Below, piece by piece: positions 48,722 to 56,681 of a stretch of DNA of 64,000 nucleotides. Made by a program: the position numbers and the translations under genes. This DNA is from a virus: positions 62,001-126,000 of the IMG/VR virus record IMGVR_UViG_3300029914_000002. One strand, given 5' to 3'. Each line of letters begins with the position of its first letter. The stretch's first letter is position 1. The notes below the pieces were generated by a model. It was not told the DNA's origin. It saw only the letters and a list, made by a program, of their open reading frames with translations, and did not search any database.

Positions 48722-49050
48722 TAACAAATTTTAAAATATTTGAAGAAAATGACGATATATATTTTTCAGTAGGTGATGAAGTAATATGCATTCACGGTGA
48801 AAAAAGGAAAAATTATAATAGTACTGAACCAAAAGAAGGTAAAAAATATTTAGTATTAAAAATATATGAGGAAAATTTTGATGATGAAGGAAATCCATTT
48901 ATAATTGATCATCAATATGTAACAGAAAAATATAAAGGGGATTGGTGGATTGACGTTAAAGACATAAAACATAATATAATTTTAAATCAATGCTTAGCTA
49001 ATGATTTTAAATCAGAAATTATATTAGCATCAAACAAATTTAATTTATAA
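48718..49050 (+). CDS. Double-tagged protein (MITNFKIFEE...SNKFNL)
   Basis: A 110-residue protein with FSVGDEVICIHG and KYLVLKIYEE, a small-barrel pattern. It ends LASNKFNL and is directly followed by a terminator. Confidence 0.7.
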   Translation: MITNFKIFEENDDIYFSVGDEVICIHGEKRKNYNSTEPKEGKKYLVLKIYEENFDDEGNPFIIDHQYVTEKYKGDWWIDVKDIKHNIILNQCLANDFKSEIILASNKFNL

Positions 49051-49080
49051 AAAAAGCTACTAAATTTTTAGTAGCTTTTT
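49049..49080. terminator. Hairpin terminator
   Basis: AAAGCTACTAAA/TTTAGTAGCTTT with T-run, starting in the stop codon of the gene at 48718. Confidence 0.82.
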
Positions 49081-49124
49081 AATTAATCTAATTTTTTACT
49101 TAGTAATAGTTGTATATATTACAA

Positions 49125-49676
49125 TTATACAGCTTTCACAGGTACTGTTGTAGTATCTGTTACAGTTTCTACTACTTTAACAGGTACTGTTGTAGCATCT
49201 GTTATTAAAGCGTCTACTACTTTAACAGGCTCTTCTGTTGTAGTTTTTTCTGCATCTGATTTAACATCAGATATAATTTTTTCAATATTAGCAACAAAAG
49301 TTTTAACGTCATCAACGGTAGTAACAATTGAATTTTTTGATTTTTCTTTAAAATCTAAAATAATTTTCTCAATTTTAGAAACAATATCTTCAACATTAGC
49401 AACTTCTGTGACAAATGTCTTTTTAACATTATCAACATCTGTTACAATTGAATCTTTAATTTCATCAACTTTAGTAACAATTGAATCTTTTACATCAATA
49501 ACATCTTTAACGATATCATCGACTTTAGTAACAACTGAATCTTTTACATTATCAACGTCTTTTACGACATTATCTGCATTAGTAATAATTGTTTTAGAAT
49601 TATTTTTATACCAACCAATTCCAAAAATAAGTGCTAACACACCAAAAACAATAGTCAAAATTTGAAATATTCCCAT
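49125..49676 (-). CDS. Membrane-anchored amphipathic repeat protein
   Basis: A 183-residue protein. An N-terminal transmembrane helix (FQILTIVFGVLALIFGIGW) is followed by about ten 11-residue-type repeats (VDNVKDSVVTK, VDDIVKDVIDVKDSIVTK), which would form a long amphipathic helix. The end is Thr/Val-rich (ATTVPVKVVE, twice). Function unknown; a membrane-associated rod is likely. Confidence 0.62.
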   Translation of the reverse strand: MGIFQILTIVFGVLALIFGIGWYKNNSKTIITNADNVVKDVDNVKDSVVTKVDDIVKDVIDVKDSIVTKVDEIKDSIVTDVDNVKKTFVTEVANVEDIVSKIEKIILDFKEKSKNSIVTTVDDVKTFVANIEKIISDVKSDAEKTTTEEPVKVVDALITDATTVPVKVVETVTDTTTVPVKAV

Positions 49677-49742
49677 AATCTTTTTTCTTTTTTATATTAT
49701 AATAATTTGAATAAGTTTAAAATTTAATCAAAATAATTATAT

Positions 49743-50339
49743 TTATTTCCAAATATATAATCCTTTATTATCTATAAATCCTTTACAATAGTCAATTTTT
49801 ATATTATAATTAGGAAAAACATAAATCATAAATTTTTTATATAATAATATCTTTTTTTCTAAAAAAGTATTACCTATTATAAATATTTTATCAACTGTAA
49901 AATTATTTAATATATCACTAATTCTAAGCAGAACTTCTTTTTCTTCATTTAATCCAGTTAATTCTTCATAATTTATATCATCAATATCATATTTACTTAA
50001 TGTAAAAGATATATACCAAACAAAATCTGATGATATATCTTTATTGTAATTTTTTATAGGAATTAAATCTATTCTATATTCAGTGTTAGAATTTGTTAAA
50101 AAATATATTTTATATCCATTAGAAGGTATATAATTTGTATATTGTTTATCAAATTTAAACTTTTCAACTCTATATTTAGTATTTGTATATAATTTATCAA
50201 ATGATTCAATTATAATATTTTCATTAAATTTTTCAAATGTATAAATTTTCAAAAACCTATCTATTCTATCAGTATTATATTTACTGATATATTTTTTATA
50301 TGTTTCATTAGTTACTATTATGCTCTTAGTTTTTATCAT
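49743..50339 (-). CDS. Hypothetical protein
   Basis: A 198-residue protein (YISKYNTDRIDRFLKIYTF, VDKIFIIGNTFLEKK). It follows the gene at 50340 with no gap. Not recognised. Confidence 0.57.
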   Translation of the reverse strand: MIKTKSIIVTNETYKKYISKYNTDRIDRFLKIYTFEKFNENIIIESFDKLYTNTKYRVEKFKFDKQYTNYIPSNGYKIYFLTNSNTEYRIDLIPIKNYNKDISSDFVWYISFTLSKYDIDDINYEELTGLNEEKEVLLRISDILNNFTVDKIFIIGNTFLEKKILLYKKFMIYVFPNYNIKIDYCKGFIDNKGLYIWK

Positions 50340-51674
50340 TTAAAATTTACCTTTTTTTATATCAAAAGGTTTACCTCCTTTTAATTCTTCTTTAGGATTT
50401 TCTTTCTTTTTTTCTCCACCTGAAGGTATTTCTGCTCCTAATTTTTTTACGTCAGGATAAATATTTTTTTCTGAATCAGTATTAAAATTAACATTAAAAT
50501 AATCTTTAAAATTCAATAAATCATTATTTCTCAATAAATATTCACGATTCACTTTCAGCATATTATCCAAATAAATAGAAATTTTATCTACTTCTCTATT
50601 AAACATTTCTAAAGTTTTTTCGTTAAAAATGCCAATAGGCTTCTTTAATTTTTTATTAAATGAACTCAATATAAGTTTAAAAATATACTCAATTTTATCA
50701 TCAGATTTTATATAATCAATTGTTTTATCATTCTTCAATAAAAATGTATTGATTTTAAATTTATCCTCTGAAAAAAATGTAGGTATTGATAAATTCCAAT
50801 CTTTTATTTCTTTAGTAATATTCTCAACATAATCATTAAATATTGCTGAAATTAATTCAATATATAATTCTTCTTTTGTAATCTCTTTTAGTTTTATTTT
50901 ATCAAAACTAATAAGTTGTAAAAATTCTAAGAAATTTAATAATATTAACGAATAATTCTCTAAATAATCTGTTCTACTATCAAGATTCATTTTTTCATAC
51001 GACGGATTTAATATCTCAAATGAAAATTCATCATCTCCGTTTATTCTAACTATTATCTTTTCTAAATTATCATTGAAACTATCCATTAAAAATGAATTGT
51101 TTAATTGAGGATTTAATATCTTATAAAAAAAATATGCAAAATTAGATTCTCCATATACATAATCTAAATCTTCTTTTGATGTATGTAAGAACAAGTTAAT
51201 TACCTCTAACTGCTTATCATTCAATTTACCTTTAAATATCACTGGTAATGCATCTACGTTGAATAATTTAGCATATTCTAATATCTCATTGTAATTATAT
51301 TTATATTTTGTACCTTTAACTATACACGTTAATATTAAATTATTCTTCGGAATTTTCTTATATTCAATATTACCTGGCTGATTATCTGGAAAATATTCAA
51401 AACAAAACCACCAAGTTTTTGATAATAAATTAGTTACAAAATCCGGTAATGTGTAAAAATATTGAAATACGAAATTATAATATTTTTGTATAGCTAAATC
51501 TACAAAATTTAGATCTGTATTATTAATTGATTTTGGTCTTATTGAGAATTTATTTCCGTCCCATTGTACAAATACTTGAGATCCTTGAATATCTTCATAT
51601 ATTAATAATTCTTTATCTTTTAATTGACTTATTAAGTCATCAGGTTGGTTGTTTAATTTGATTATTTGTGTCAT
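50340..51674 (-). CDS. Conserved large-phage protein, possibly ligase-fold
   Basis: A 444-residue protein. LIYEDIQGSQVFVQWDGNKF, WWFCFEYFPDNQPG and DEFSFEILNP recall the layout of covalent nucleotidyltransferases (RNA ligase-like), but the position of the catalytic lysine in KxDG is occupied by Gln (QWDG). It would therefore be inactive as a ligase or a different fold. I recall similar proteins in large phages. C-terminal tail is lysine-rich. Confidence 0.55.
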   Translation of the reverse strand: MTQIIKLNNQPDDLISQLKDKELLIYEDIQGSQVFVQWDGNKFSIRPKSINNTDLNFVDLAIQKYYNFVFQYFYTLPDFVTNLLSKTWWFCFEYFPDNQPGNIEYKKIPKNNLILTCIVKGTKYKYNYNEILEYAKLFNVDALPVIFKGKLNDKQLEVINLFLHTSKEDLDYVYGESNFAYFFYKILNPQLNNSFLMDSFNDNLEKIIVRINGDDEFSFEILNPSYEKMNLDSRTDYLENYSLILLNFLEFLQLISFDKIKLKEITKEELYIELISAIFNDYVENITKEIKDWNLSIPTFFSEDKFKINTFLLKNDKTIDYIKSDDKIEYIFKLILSSFNKKLKKPIGIFNEKTLEMFNREVDKISIYLDNMLKVNREYLLRNNDLLNFKDYFNVNFNTDSEKNIYPDVKKLGAEIPSGGEKKKENPKEELKGGKPFDIKKGKF

Positions 51675-51730
51675 AATAATTCTTTTGTTTTTTGAATTTT
51701 TATTTATATAGTTATTTATAAAGGTTCATT

Positions 51731-52480
51731 TTAAAATAAATCAGGAGTCCAGTTGAACAATTCAGGTTTAAATATAAGTTTTTTTGTACCTAATTCATTT
51801 TCAAAGAAATCTATTTCAATTAAATTTCCATTAACAGATATCACATCTCCTCTACCAAATTTTTTATGATTAAGAATATCACCAACTTGAACAAATGATT
51901 GTTCATCTGATTTTATATCATTAAGTTTTGATATTGGTCTACCATATGAATCAGTTGAATCATCTACTGGTATATTTTTTATTTCTATATCACTAGAACT
52001 TGGTCTTCCTATTCTTCTACCTGGATTCATTTCTTTTGCCTTTCTTTTAGATTCTCTTCTTTTAAGAACTTCTTTTCTTTGATTTTCTGCTTGTGATACA
52101 TTCTTAAATATTTGAGATTCAGTTGTATTATCTATAATATTCTCTACAACTTCTCTTAATTCTGGTTCAGAAAAACTATCGTATTCATTTATAACTTTCA
52201 CATGTAATTTTGAAAATCTAGATAATCCTTCTGGTTCTTCATTATATTTTAATCCTAATGCATATCTTATGTTCAATGCTTCCATTTTTAATGATGATTC
52301 ATTTGAACCAATATATTCATTTACAAATTTTTCAATTTTATCATCTTTAATACCAAGTTTACTAAATCCAAATTTTTCATAATATAATGCTATAATTACA
52401 TCATTTTCTGTCCATCTGGTTTTTATTTTTTCACCTGTGGCATATTCAAACATTTTTTGAAAACTTATCAAGTTTCTCAT
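51731..52480 (-). CDS. Protein with C-terminal UvrD-tail-like (Tudor-type) domain, copy A
   Basis: A 249-residue protein. The N-terminal region (TRWTENDVIIALYYEKFG ... MEALNIRYALGLKYN) is followed by a charged linker and the C-terminal VGDILNHKKFGRGDV...IEIDFFENELGTKKLIF. The last part matches the pattern of the PcrA/UvrD C-terminal domain (GDxVxHxxFGxGxV...VxFxxxGxKxL), which contacts RNA polymerase in bacteria. It is a full-length paralogue of the gene at 54977. Binding to RNA polymerase is inference. Confidence 0.66.
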   Translation of the reverse strand: MRNLISFQKMFEYATGEKIKTRWTENDVIIALYYEKFGFSKLGIKDDKIEKFVNEYIGSNESSLKMEALNIRYALGLKYNEEPEGLSRFSKLHVKVINEYDSFSEPELREVVENIIDNTTESQIFKNVSQAENQRKEVLKRRESKRKAKEMNPGRRIGRPSSSDIEIKNIPVDDSTDSYGRPISKLNDIKSDEQSFVQVGDILNHKKFGRGDVISVNGNLIEIDFFENELGTKKLIFKPELFNWTPDLF

Positions 52481-52550
52481 ATTTAACTATTATTTTTTAG
52501 TATATATATTTTTTTGAAAACATAATAAATATTTTATACTAATATAAAAA

Positions 52551-52838
52551 ATGGAATACGACGAAAAAGAAACTGAGCTTGCTAAATATCTTAAAAATAG
52601 CACAGCATTAAGAAATTTATATAGACAATGTATATCTTACGGACTTAATAATTCAGGTGAAGAATGGACAGATTGGATAAATGCAGGTGATGAATTTGCA
52701 AAAATTTCATTTGATATTTATCACCACGGATTTAAATTTAAACAAGAAACTTTAACTAAATTATATAATATGAAATTACCAAATAATATAATAGTCGTAA
52801 ATAGAGTACTAAAATTAATAAAACTTGATAATGAGTAA
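52551..52838 (+). CDS. Hypothetical protein
   Basis: A 95-residue helical protein ending KLDNE. GATAATGAGTAA joins it to the next gene through an 8-nt overlap. Not recognised. Confidence 0.55.
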   Translation: MEYDEKETELAKYLKNSTALRNLYRQCISYGLNNSGEEWTDWINAGDEFAKISFDIYHHGFKFKQETLTKLYNMKLPNNIIVVNRVLKLIKLDNE

Positions 52839-53592
52839 AAAAGAAATTAAAAATAAATATTTTGAATTTACTCCAGAGTGGAGTGGATTTAGTATACAAT
52901 ATCATTTAGCAGGATATTATGATACAAAGCCAATACTTCAAATATATTTTATTTGGGGTAAATTATTTTTATATTTACCTTGGAAGCATTATAAAAAAGT
53001 TGAAGTTGAAAAAAATATTAAAGAAAAAAGAAAAGATAAAATTTCTATTTTATCTAATAAAAATATAAAAATAAAGAAAAAATTTGATAAGGTTCTTTAC
53101 GATCAATGTACTGCGCCAACATATGGAGTATATATTCTTGAAAGAAAAATATGGTTTAGTTGTGGAATGAAACACAAAGTTTTTTATTTACCTTGGAATT
53201 GGGAATGGATAAGAACAAGTTGCCTTGCTAAAAATGATACTTGGATTAATGAAACAAAGAAAAATAGAAATATGGAGTTTTGGAATAAAAACAAATGGAA
53301 AGATATTATTTTTTCAGAAACATATCCGTATACATATAACACAAAATATGATGATGAACAAAATTGTTTAGCAACAATTAGAGTACAAGAACGTGAATGG
53401 AGATGGAAATGGTTCACTTGGTTGAAGTTTCCTAGATTAATAAGTAAAGACATTGAAATAGAATTTAGTGATGATATAGGTGAAAGGAAAGGTACCTGGA
53501 AAGGTGGTACAACTGGCTGTAATTATAAAATGAAAAAAGGTGAAACTCCATATGATACTTTAAAAAGAATGGAACGTGAAAGAAAATTTTAA
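52831..53592 (+). CDS. Conserved phage protein, Trp-rich
   Basis: The start is placed at MSKKEIKNKYF (52831; an ATG at 52825 would add two residues). 253 residues, very rich in Trp and Tyr: FYLPWNWEWIRTS, DTWINETKKNR, RVQEREWRWKW and GTWKGGTTGCNYKM. This pattern recurs in phage proteins of unknown function, as far as I recall. Confidence 0.68.
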   Translation: MSKKEIKNKYFEFTPEWSGFSIQYHLAGYYDTKPILQIYFIWGKLFLYLPWKHYKKVEVEKNIKEKRKDKISILSNKNIKIKKKFDKVLYDQCTAPTYGVYILERKIWFSCGMKHKVFYLPWNWEWIRTSCLAKNDTWINETKKNRNMEFWNKNKWKDIIFSETYPYTYNTKYDDEQNCLATIRVQEREWRWKWFTWLKFPRLISKDIEIEFSDDIGERKGTWKGGTTGCNYKMKKGETPYDTLKRMERERKF

Positions 53593-53594
53593 AT

Positions 53595-53849
53595 ATGAAT
53601 GATAATTGTTTAAATTGCATGTATTCAAAATACTCAGAAACATCAATATTTCTTGATGATATATTAAAAGAATGTAATCAACAAGATAATCAGCATACAA
53701 CATGTGATAATATAAATAGTCCATATTTTAATGAAATTGTTGACTATAATAATTCTTGTAGATTATTTGTAGATGAATATAATTATTTCTTATTAAAAGA
53801 TAGAAAAGACAAAATAGATAAATTAAATTCAAATGATTTAGATTATTAA
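53595..53849 (+). CDS. Small cysteine-containing protein with basic tail
   Basis: An 84-residue protein with CLNCMYS near the start, two further Cys, and the tail LKDRKDKIDKLNSNDLDY. The Cys spacing could bind metal. Converges on 53846. Confidence 0.56.
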   Translation: MNDNCLNCMYSKYSETSIFLDDILKECNQQDNQHTTCDNINSPYFNEIVDYNNSCRLFVDEYNYFLLKDRKDKIDKLNSNDLDY

Positions 53850-54088
53850 ATTTTATTTATAACATCTTTAATCAATTTCATTCTTTCTTCTTCAGTCATA
53901 TCAATCCATTTAGTTTGATTAATAAGATGATATTTAGTACAATATTTAGATTCTGAATTTTTACACAATTTAATTTCATCTGAATCTTTTCCATATTTAC
54001 CTAAATATGCTAAATATGTCGGACAATATTCATATTGATCACATTCAATGTGAATAGGTTTTTTCTTAAACCAATTAAATAATTTCAT
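53846..54088 (-). CDS. Small cysteine-containing protein
   Basis: An 80-residue protein starting MKLFNWFKKKPIHIECDQYEYC, with two further Cys (KLCKNSESKYC). Possible metal site. Not recognised. Confidence 0.56.
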   Translation of the reverse strand: MKLFNWFKKKPIHIECDQYEYCPTYLAYLGKYGKDSDEIKLCKNSESKYCTKYHLINQTKWIDMTEEERMKLIKDVINKI

Positions 54089-54106
54089 ATATTTGATTTT
54101 TTACAG

Positions 54107-54120
54107 TATATATAAAAAAA
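54107..54120 (-). promoter_or_regulatory. TTTTTTTATATATA element
   Basis: Read on the minus strand, 18 nt upstream of the ATG at 54088. Same class as 6558. Confidence 0.4.
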
Positions 54121-54132
54121 CTATAATAATGA

Positions 54133-54501
54133 TTATTCTACTTTTTCAATTTCAATTAATTTTTTCTTACGTGATATTATTGTTATATATTCATCAATGC
54201 ACCCATTGTACCAATTTAATATATAAATTAACATCATATCAAAATTTGAAAATTTACTACCATAATTATCATATTCAGACACAAATTTAATATCATAATA
54301 TATACGTTTATTATTTATACACGAACGTCCACAACAAGTTTCAATTACTACAGAATTTATGATATCACGATAAATTCTCCAATCAATCAATTCTGTTTTA
54401 TTTTTATTTCTAGTTGTGAATGCTGATATTCTACCATATTTTAATCGTTTAACAAGATCATATATTTCTTTCTCATCTTTATTTAAATTTTTTTTCAACA
54501 C
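54133..54501 (-). CDS. Hypothetical protein
   Basis: A 122-residue protein (MLKKNLNKDEKEIYDLVKRLKYG, VIETCCGRSCINNKRIYY). The CCGRSC cluster is unusual. Not recognised. Confidence 0.56.
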   Translation of the reverse strand: MLKKNLNKDEKEIYDLVKRLKYGRISAFTTRNKNKTELIDWRIYRDIINSVVIETCCGRSCINNKRIYYDIKFVSEYDNYGSKFSNFDMMLIYILNWYNGCIDEYITIISRKKKLIEIEKVE

Positions 54502-54516
54502 TTTTTTAATATCATA

Positions 54517-54870
54517 TTAATATATTTCAGTATTTATAAATCTATTAGTTTCATTATCTGTATTTTTTTCGACATCAGTTACATCTTCACCAGTTTTCAT
54601 ATTAAAATATCCTTCAGTATGAGTTTCATCTTTAAATCCATATATATCAACACTATTATAATTTAAAATATAATATCTTATGCTATCATTTACTTTTGAA
54701 TGTTTCACATTTTCATAATTTATTATATTCAAATTACCATTATTATACTCATTAATTTGAGATTTTAGAGAAACTATAATAGATTTTTCTATTTTATTTT
54801 TATCATTCTTACATAAGCATAGCATAAATATTACACACACAGAAATAAAAATCATATACATTTTTTTCAT
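54517..54870 (-). CDS. Predicted lipoprotein
   Basis: A 117-residue protein with a signal peptide (KKMYMIFISVCVIFMLCLC) ending in a lipobox-like MLCLC near residue 20. The rest is a small soluble domain. A phage lipoprotein could act in superinfection exclusion or lysis; that is inference. Confidence 0.6.
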   Translation of the reverse strand: MKKMYMIFISVCVIFMLCLCKNDKNKIEKSIIVSLKSQINEYNNGNLNIINYENVKHSKVNDSIRYYILNYNSVDIYGFKDETHTEGYFNMKTGEDVTDVEKNTDNETNRFINTEIY

Positions 54871-54917
54871 ATTATTTATTTATTATCTTATAAAGATAAT
54901 CAAAAAAATTTGTATAA

Positions 54918-54949
54918 CAAAAAAGAGAAGAATAAATCTTCTCTTTTTA
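54918..54949. terminator. Hairpin terminator
   Basis: AAAAGAGAAGA/TCTTCTCTTTT after the gene at 54977 (minus). Confidence 0.75.
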
Positions 54950-54976
54950 TATTAATATAACGATTATAAATAATAA

Positions 54977-55735
54977 TTATTCTGAAAAAATAAAAAACTT
55001 TTCATCAAATAACATAACCTTACTGCCTATTTTACTATCACGAAAATTTATAGTAAGTCTATTACCATCTATTTCTTTTACTGCGCCTTTACCATATGCT
55101 TTATGATCAAGAACATCTCCGATACTAGCAAATACATTATTAACAACAGTTTGAACATATGCTACTTTTGAAGGATTCATTTGTTTAAATGTCATTGGTT
55201 TACAATCTCCTGATAATTTAGCATATTTTTCTTTCTGAGCTTTCTTAACAAGAGCTTTTCTTTTTTTCTCTTCTTTTTTTGCAAGAACTTCTAACCTATG
55301 TTTTTCTTTTTCTGCATTAAGTTCTGCATTTATACCTTCTGCAATTGATAAATTAATCTTTTTTTCTTCTTCGGTCATATTATCTAATATTAAGTTTACA
55401 ATTTCTGCTAATTCATTTTCATCACATTTATCATATTCATTTACAACTTCTTCTTGTATTTTTGAATAATGTGCTAATCCTTCTACTTTTTCGTTATGTT
55501 TTATGCACAATGCATATTTTATATTTAATGCTTCCATTTTTATTGAATTCGCAATTGAACCAATATATTCATTAACAAAACTTTCAAGTTGAGTATCATC
55601 ATCAGTTACTCCAACCTTTCTTAATGTAAATTTAGTATATAAAAAAGCTATAATGACATCATTTTTTGTCCATCTAGTTTTAATCTTTGAACCTGCTACG
55701 TGTTCAACTCTTTGTTCAATTTGTGTTTTTTCCAT
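54977..55735 (-). CDS. Protein with C-terminal UvrD-tail-like (Tudor-type) domain, copy B
   Basis: A 252-residue paralogue of 51731. IKTRWTKNDVIIAFLYTKF and MEALNIKYALCIKHNEKVEG align with copy A. The linker is a long basic helix (KEEKKRKALVKKAQKEKY). The C-terminal domain reads IGDVLDHKAYGKGAVKE...NRLTINFRDSKIGSK. Transcribed from the TATCTTTG box at 55767. Confidence 0.66.
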   Translation of the reverse strand: MEKTQIEQRVEHVAGSKIKTRWTKNDVIIAFLYTKFTLRKVGVTDDDTQLESFVNEYIGSIANSIKMEALNIKYALCIKHNEKVEGLAHYSKIQEEVVNEYDKCDENELAEIVNLILDNMTEEEKKINLSIAEGINAELNAEKEKHRLEVLAKKEEKKRKALVKKAQKEKYAKLSGDCKPMTFKQMNPSKVAYVQTVVNNVFASIGDVLDHKAYGKGAVKEIDGNRLTINFRDSKIGSKVMLFDEKFFIFSE

Positions 55736-55766
55736 GTTTAAATGTTTTTATTAATATTTTTATATG

Positions 55767-55774
55767 CAAAGATA
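55767..55774 (-). promoter_or_regulatory. -7 box TATCTTTG
   Basis: 31 nt upstream of the ATG at 55735, minus strand. Confidence 0.6.
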
Positions 55775-55835
55775 TAAAAAAACATTTAATTGGACAAATA
55801 AAAAATAGATTTTTTTGGTTAATTGTAGTTAATAA

Positions 55836-56087
55836 TTAATTAGAACTCAAGCATTCAATATCATCACTTAGCATGTCATATAAATCATTTTCTATATCCA
55901 TATCTAAGTATTTCAAATCTCCACTATTTAATGATTCTATTAACTTCTTTACTTTATTTTGAATTGAAATTGATTCCGTATCATTTTCATTTTCATCATA
56001 AAAAAAACACCATTTTTTATCATCATTAAAATAATAAACATTTTCACAATATTTTCTTAATTTTTCTTTTGATTCTAATATATTCAT
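55836..56087 (-). CDS. Small acidic hypothetical protein
   Basis: An 83-residue protein (MNILESKEKLRKYCENVYYF). 2 nt separate it from the upstream gene. Not recognised. Confidence 0.54.
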   Translation of the reverse strand: MNILESKEKLRKYCENVYYFNDDKKWCFFYDENENDTESISIQNKVKKLIESLNSGDLKYLDMDIENDLYDMLSDDIECLSSN

Positions 56088-56089
56088 AA

Positions 56090-56545
56090 TTATATAGTTG
56101 ATTTTAATTCTATTGTTTTTATAACATTATTGGTATTAATTCCTGGTAAAATAGTAATTATTTTTATTGTATTATCATTTTTGATTACAACAACGGAAAA
56201 ATTATATTCAGAAAACCATAATGAATATTTACCATTCATCATAGCTCCTATTAAATGTGTAGTATATAATTCTTCTATTCCATCTCCAATTAATTTATTT
56301 AATTCTTTAATACTTTTTAAATTAGTTCTTTTTTCTATTCTACCTTTCAAATCATGTAATAAAGAATCATTCCATAAAATAGATATTCTAATTTTTTTAT
56401 TATTTATTCTTGCTGAAATTGTTTTATATTTTATAAATTCATCAGAATAATCACTTGAATTATTATAGGAAATTTCAGAATCTATATTTTTATATACATC
56501 TGAAAATCTTGCTTCTTTAAATAATTCATAATTATATATGTACAT
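56090..56545 (-). CDS. Hypothetical protein
   Basis: A 151-residue alpha/beta protein (KKIRISILWNDSLLHDLKG, NGKYSLWFSEYNFSVVVI). Its promoter box lies at 56616. Not recognised. Confidence 0.55.
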   Translation of the reverse strand: MYIYNYELFKEARFSDVYKNIDSEISYNNSSDYSDEFIKYKTISARINNKKIRISILWNDSLLHDLKGRIEKRTNLKSIKELNKLIGDGIEELYTTHLIGAMMNGKYSLWFSEYNFSVVVIKNDNTIKIITILPGINTNNVIKTIELKSTI

Positions 56546-56615
56546 ATCTAAAATTTATTTATTCATATATATTAATATTTTACTTGATTAAAATATTAAT
56601 TATATATTTAAAGTA

Positions 56616-56623
56616 CAAAGGTA
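56616..56623 (-). promoter_or_regulatory. -7 box TACCTTTG
   Basis: A TAnnTTTG match on the minus strand, about 70 nt upstream of the ATG at 56545. Confidence 0.5.
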
Positions 56624-56644
56624 CTATAAATTATTTAATTACGC

Positions 56645-56674
56645 AAAAAAAGAAGATATAATCTTCTTTTTTTA
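56645..56674. terminator. Hairpin terminator
   Basis: AAAAGAAGAT/ATCTTCTTTT with T-run, downstream of the helicase gene on the minus strand. Confidence 0.75.
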
Positions 56675-56681
56675 TAATTTA

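Noticed and set aside
50340-51674. Active RNA ligase
   Set aside because: The KxDG lysine is replaced by Gln, so only a possible ligase-like fold is stated.
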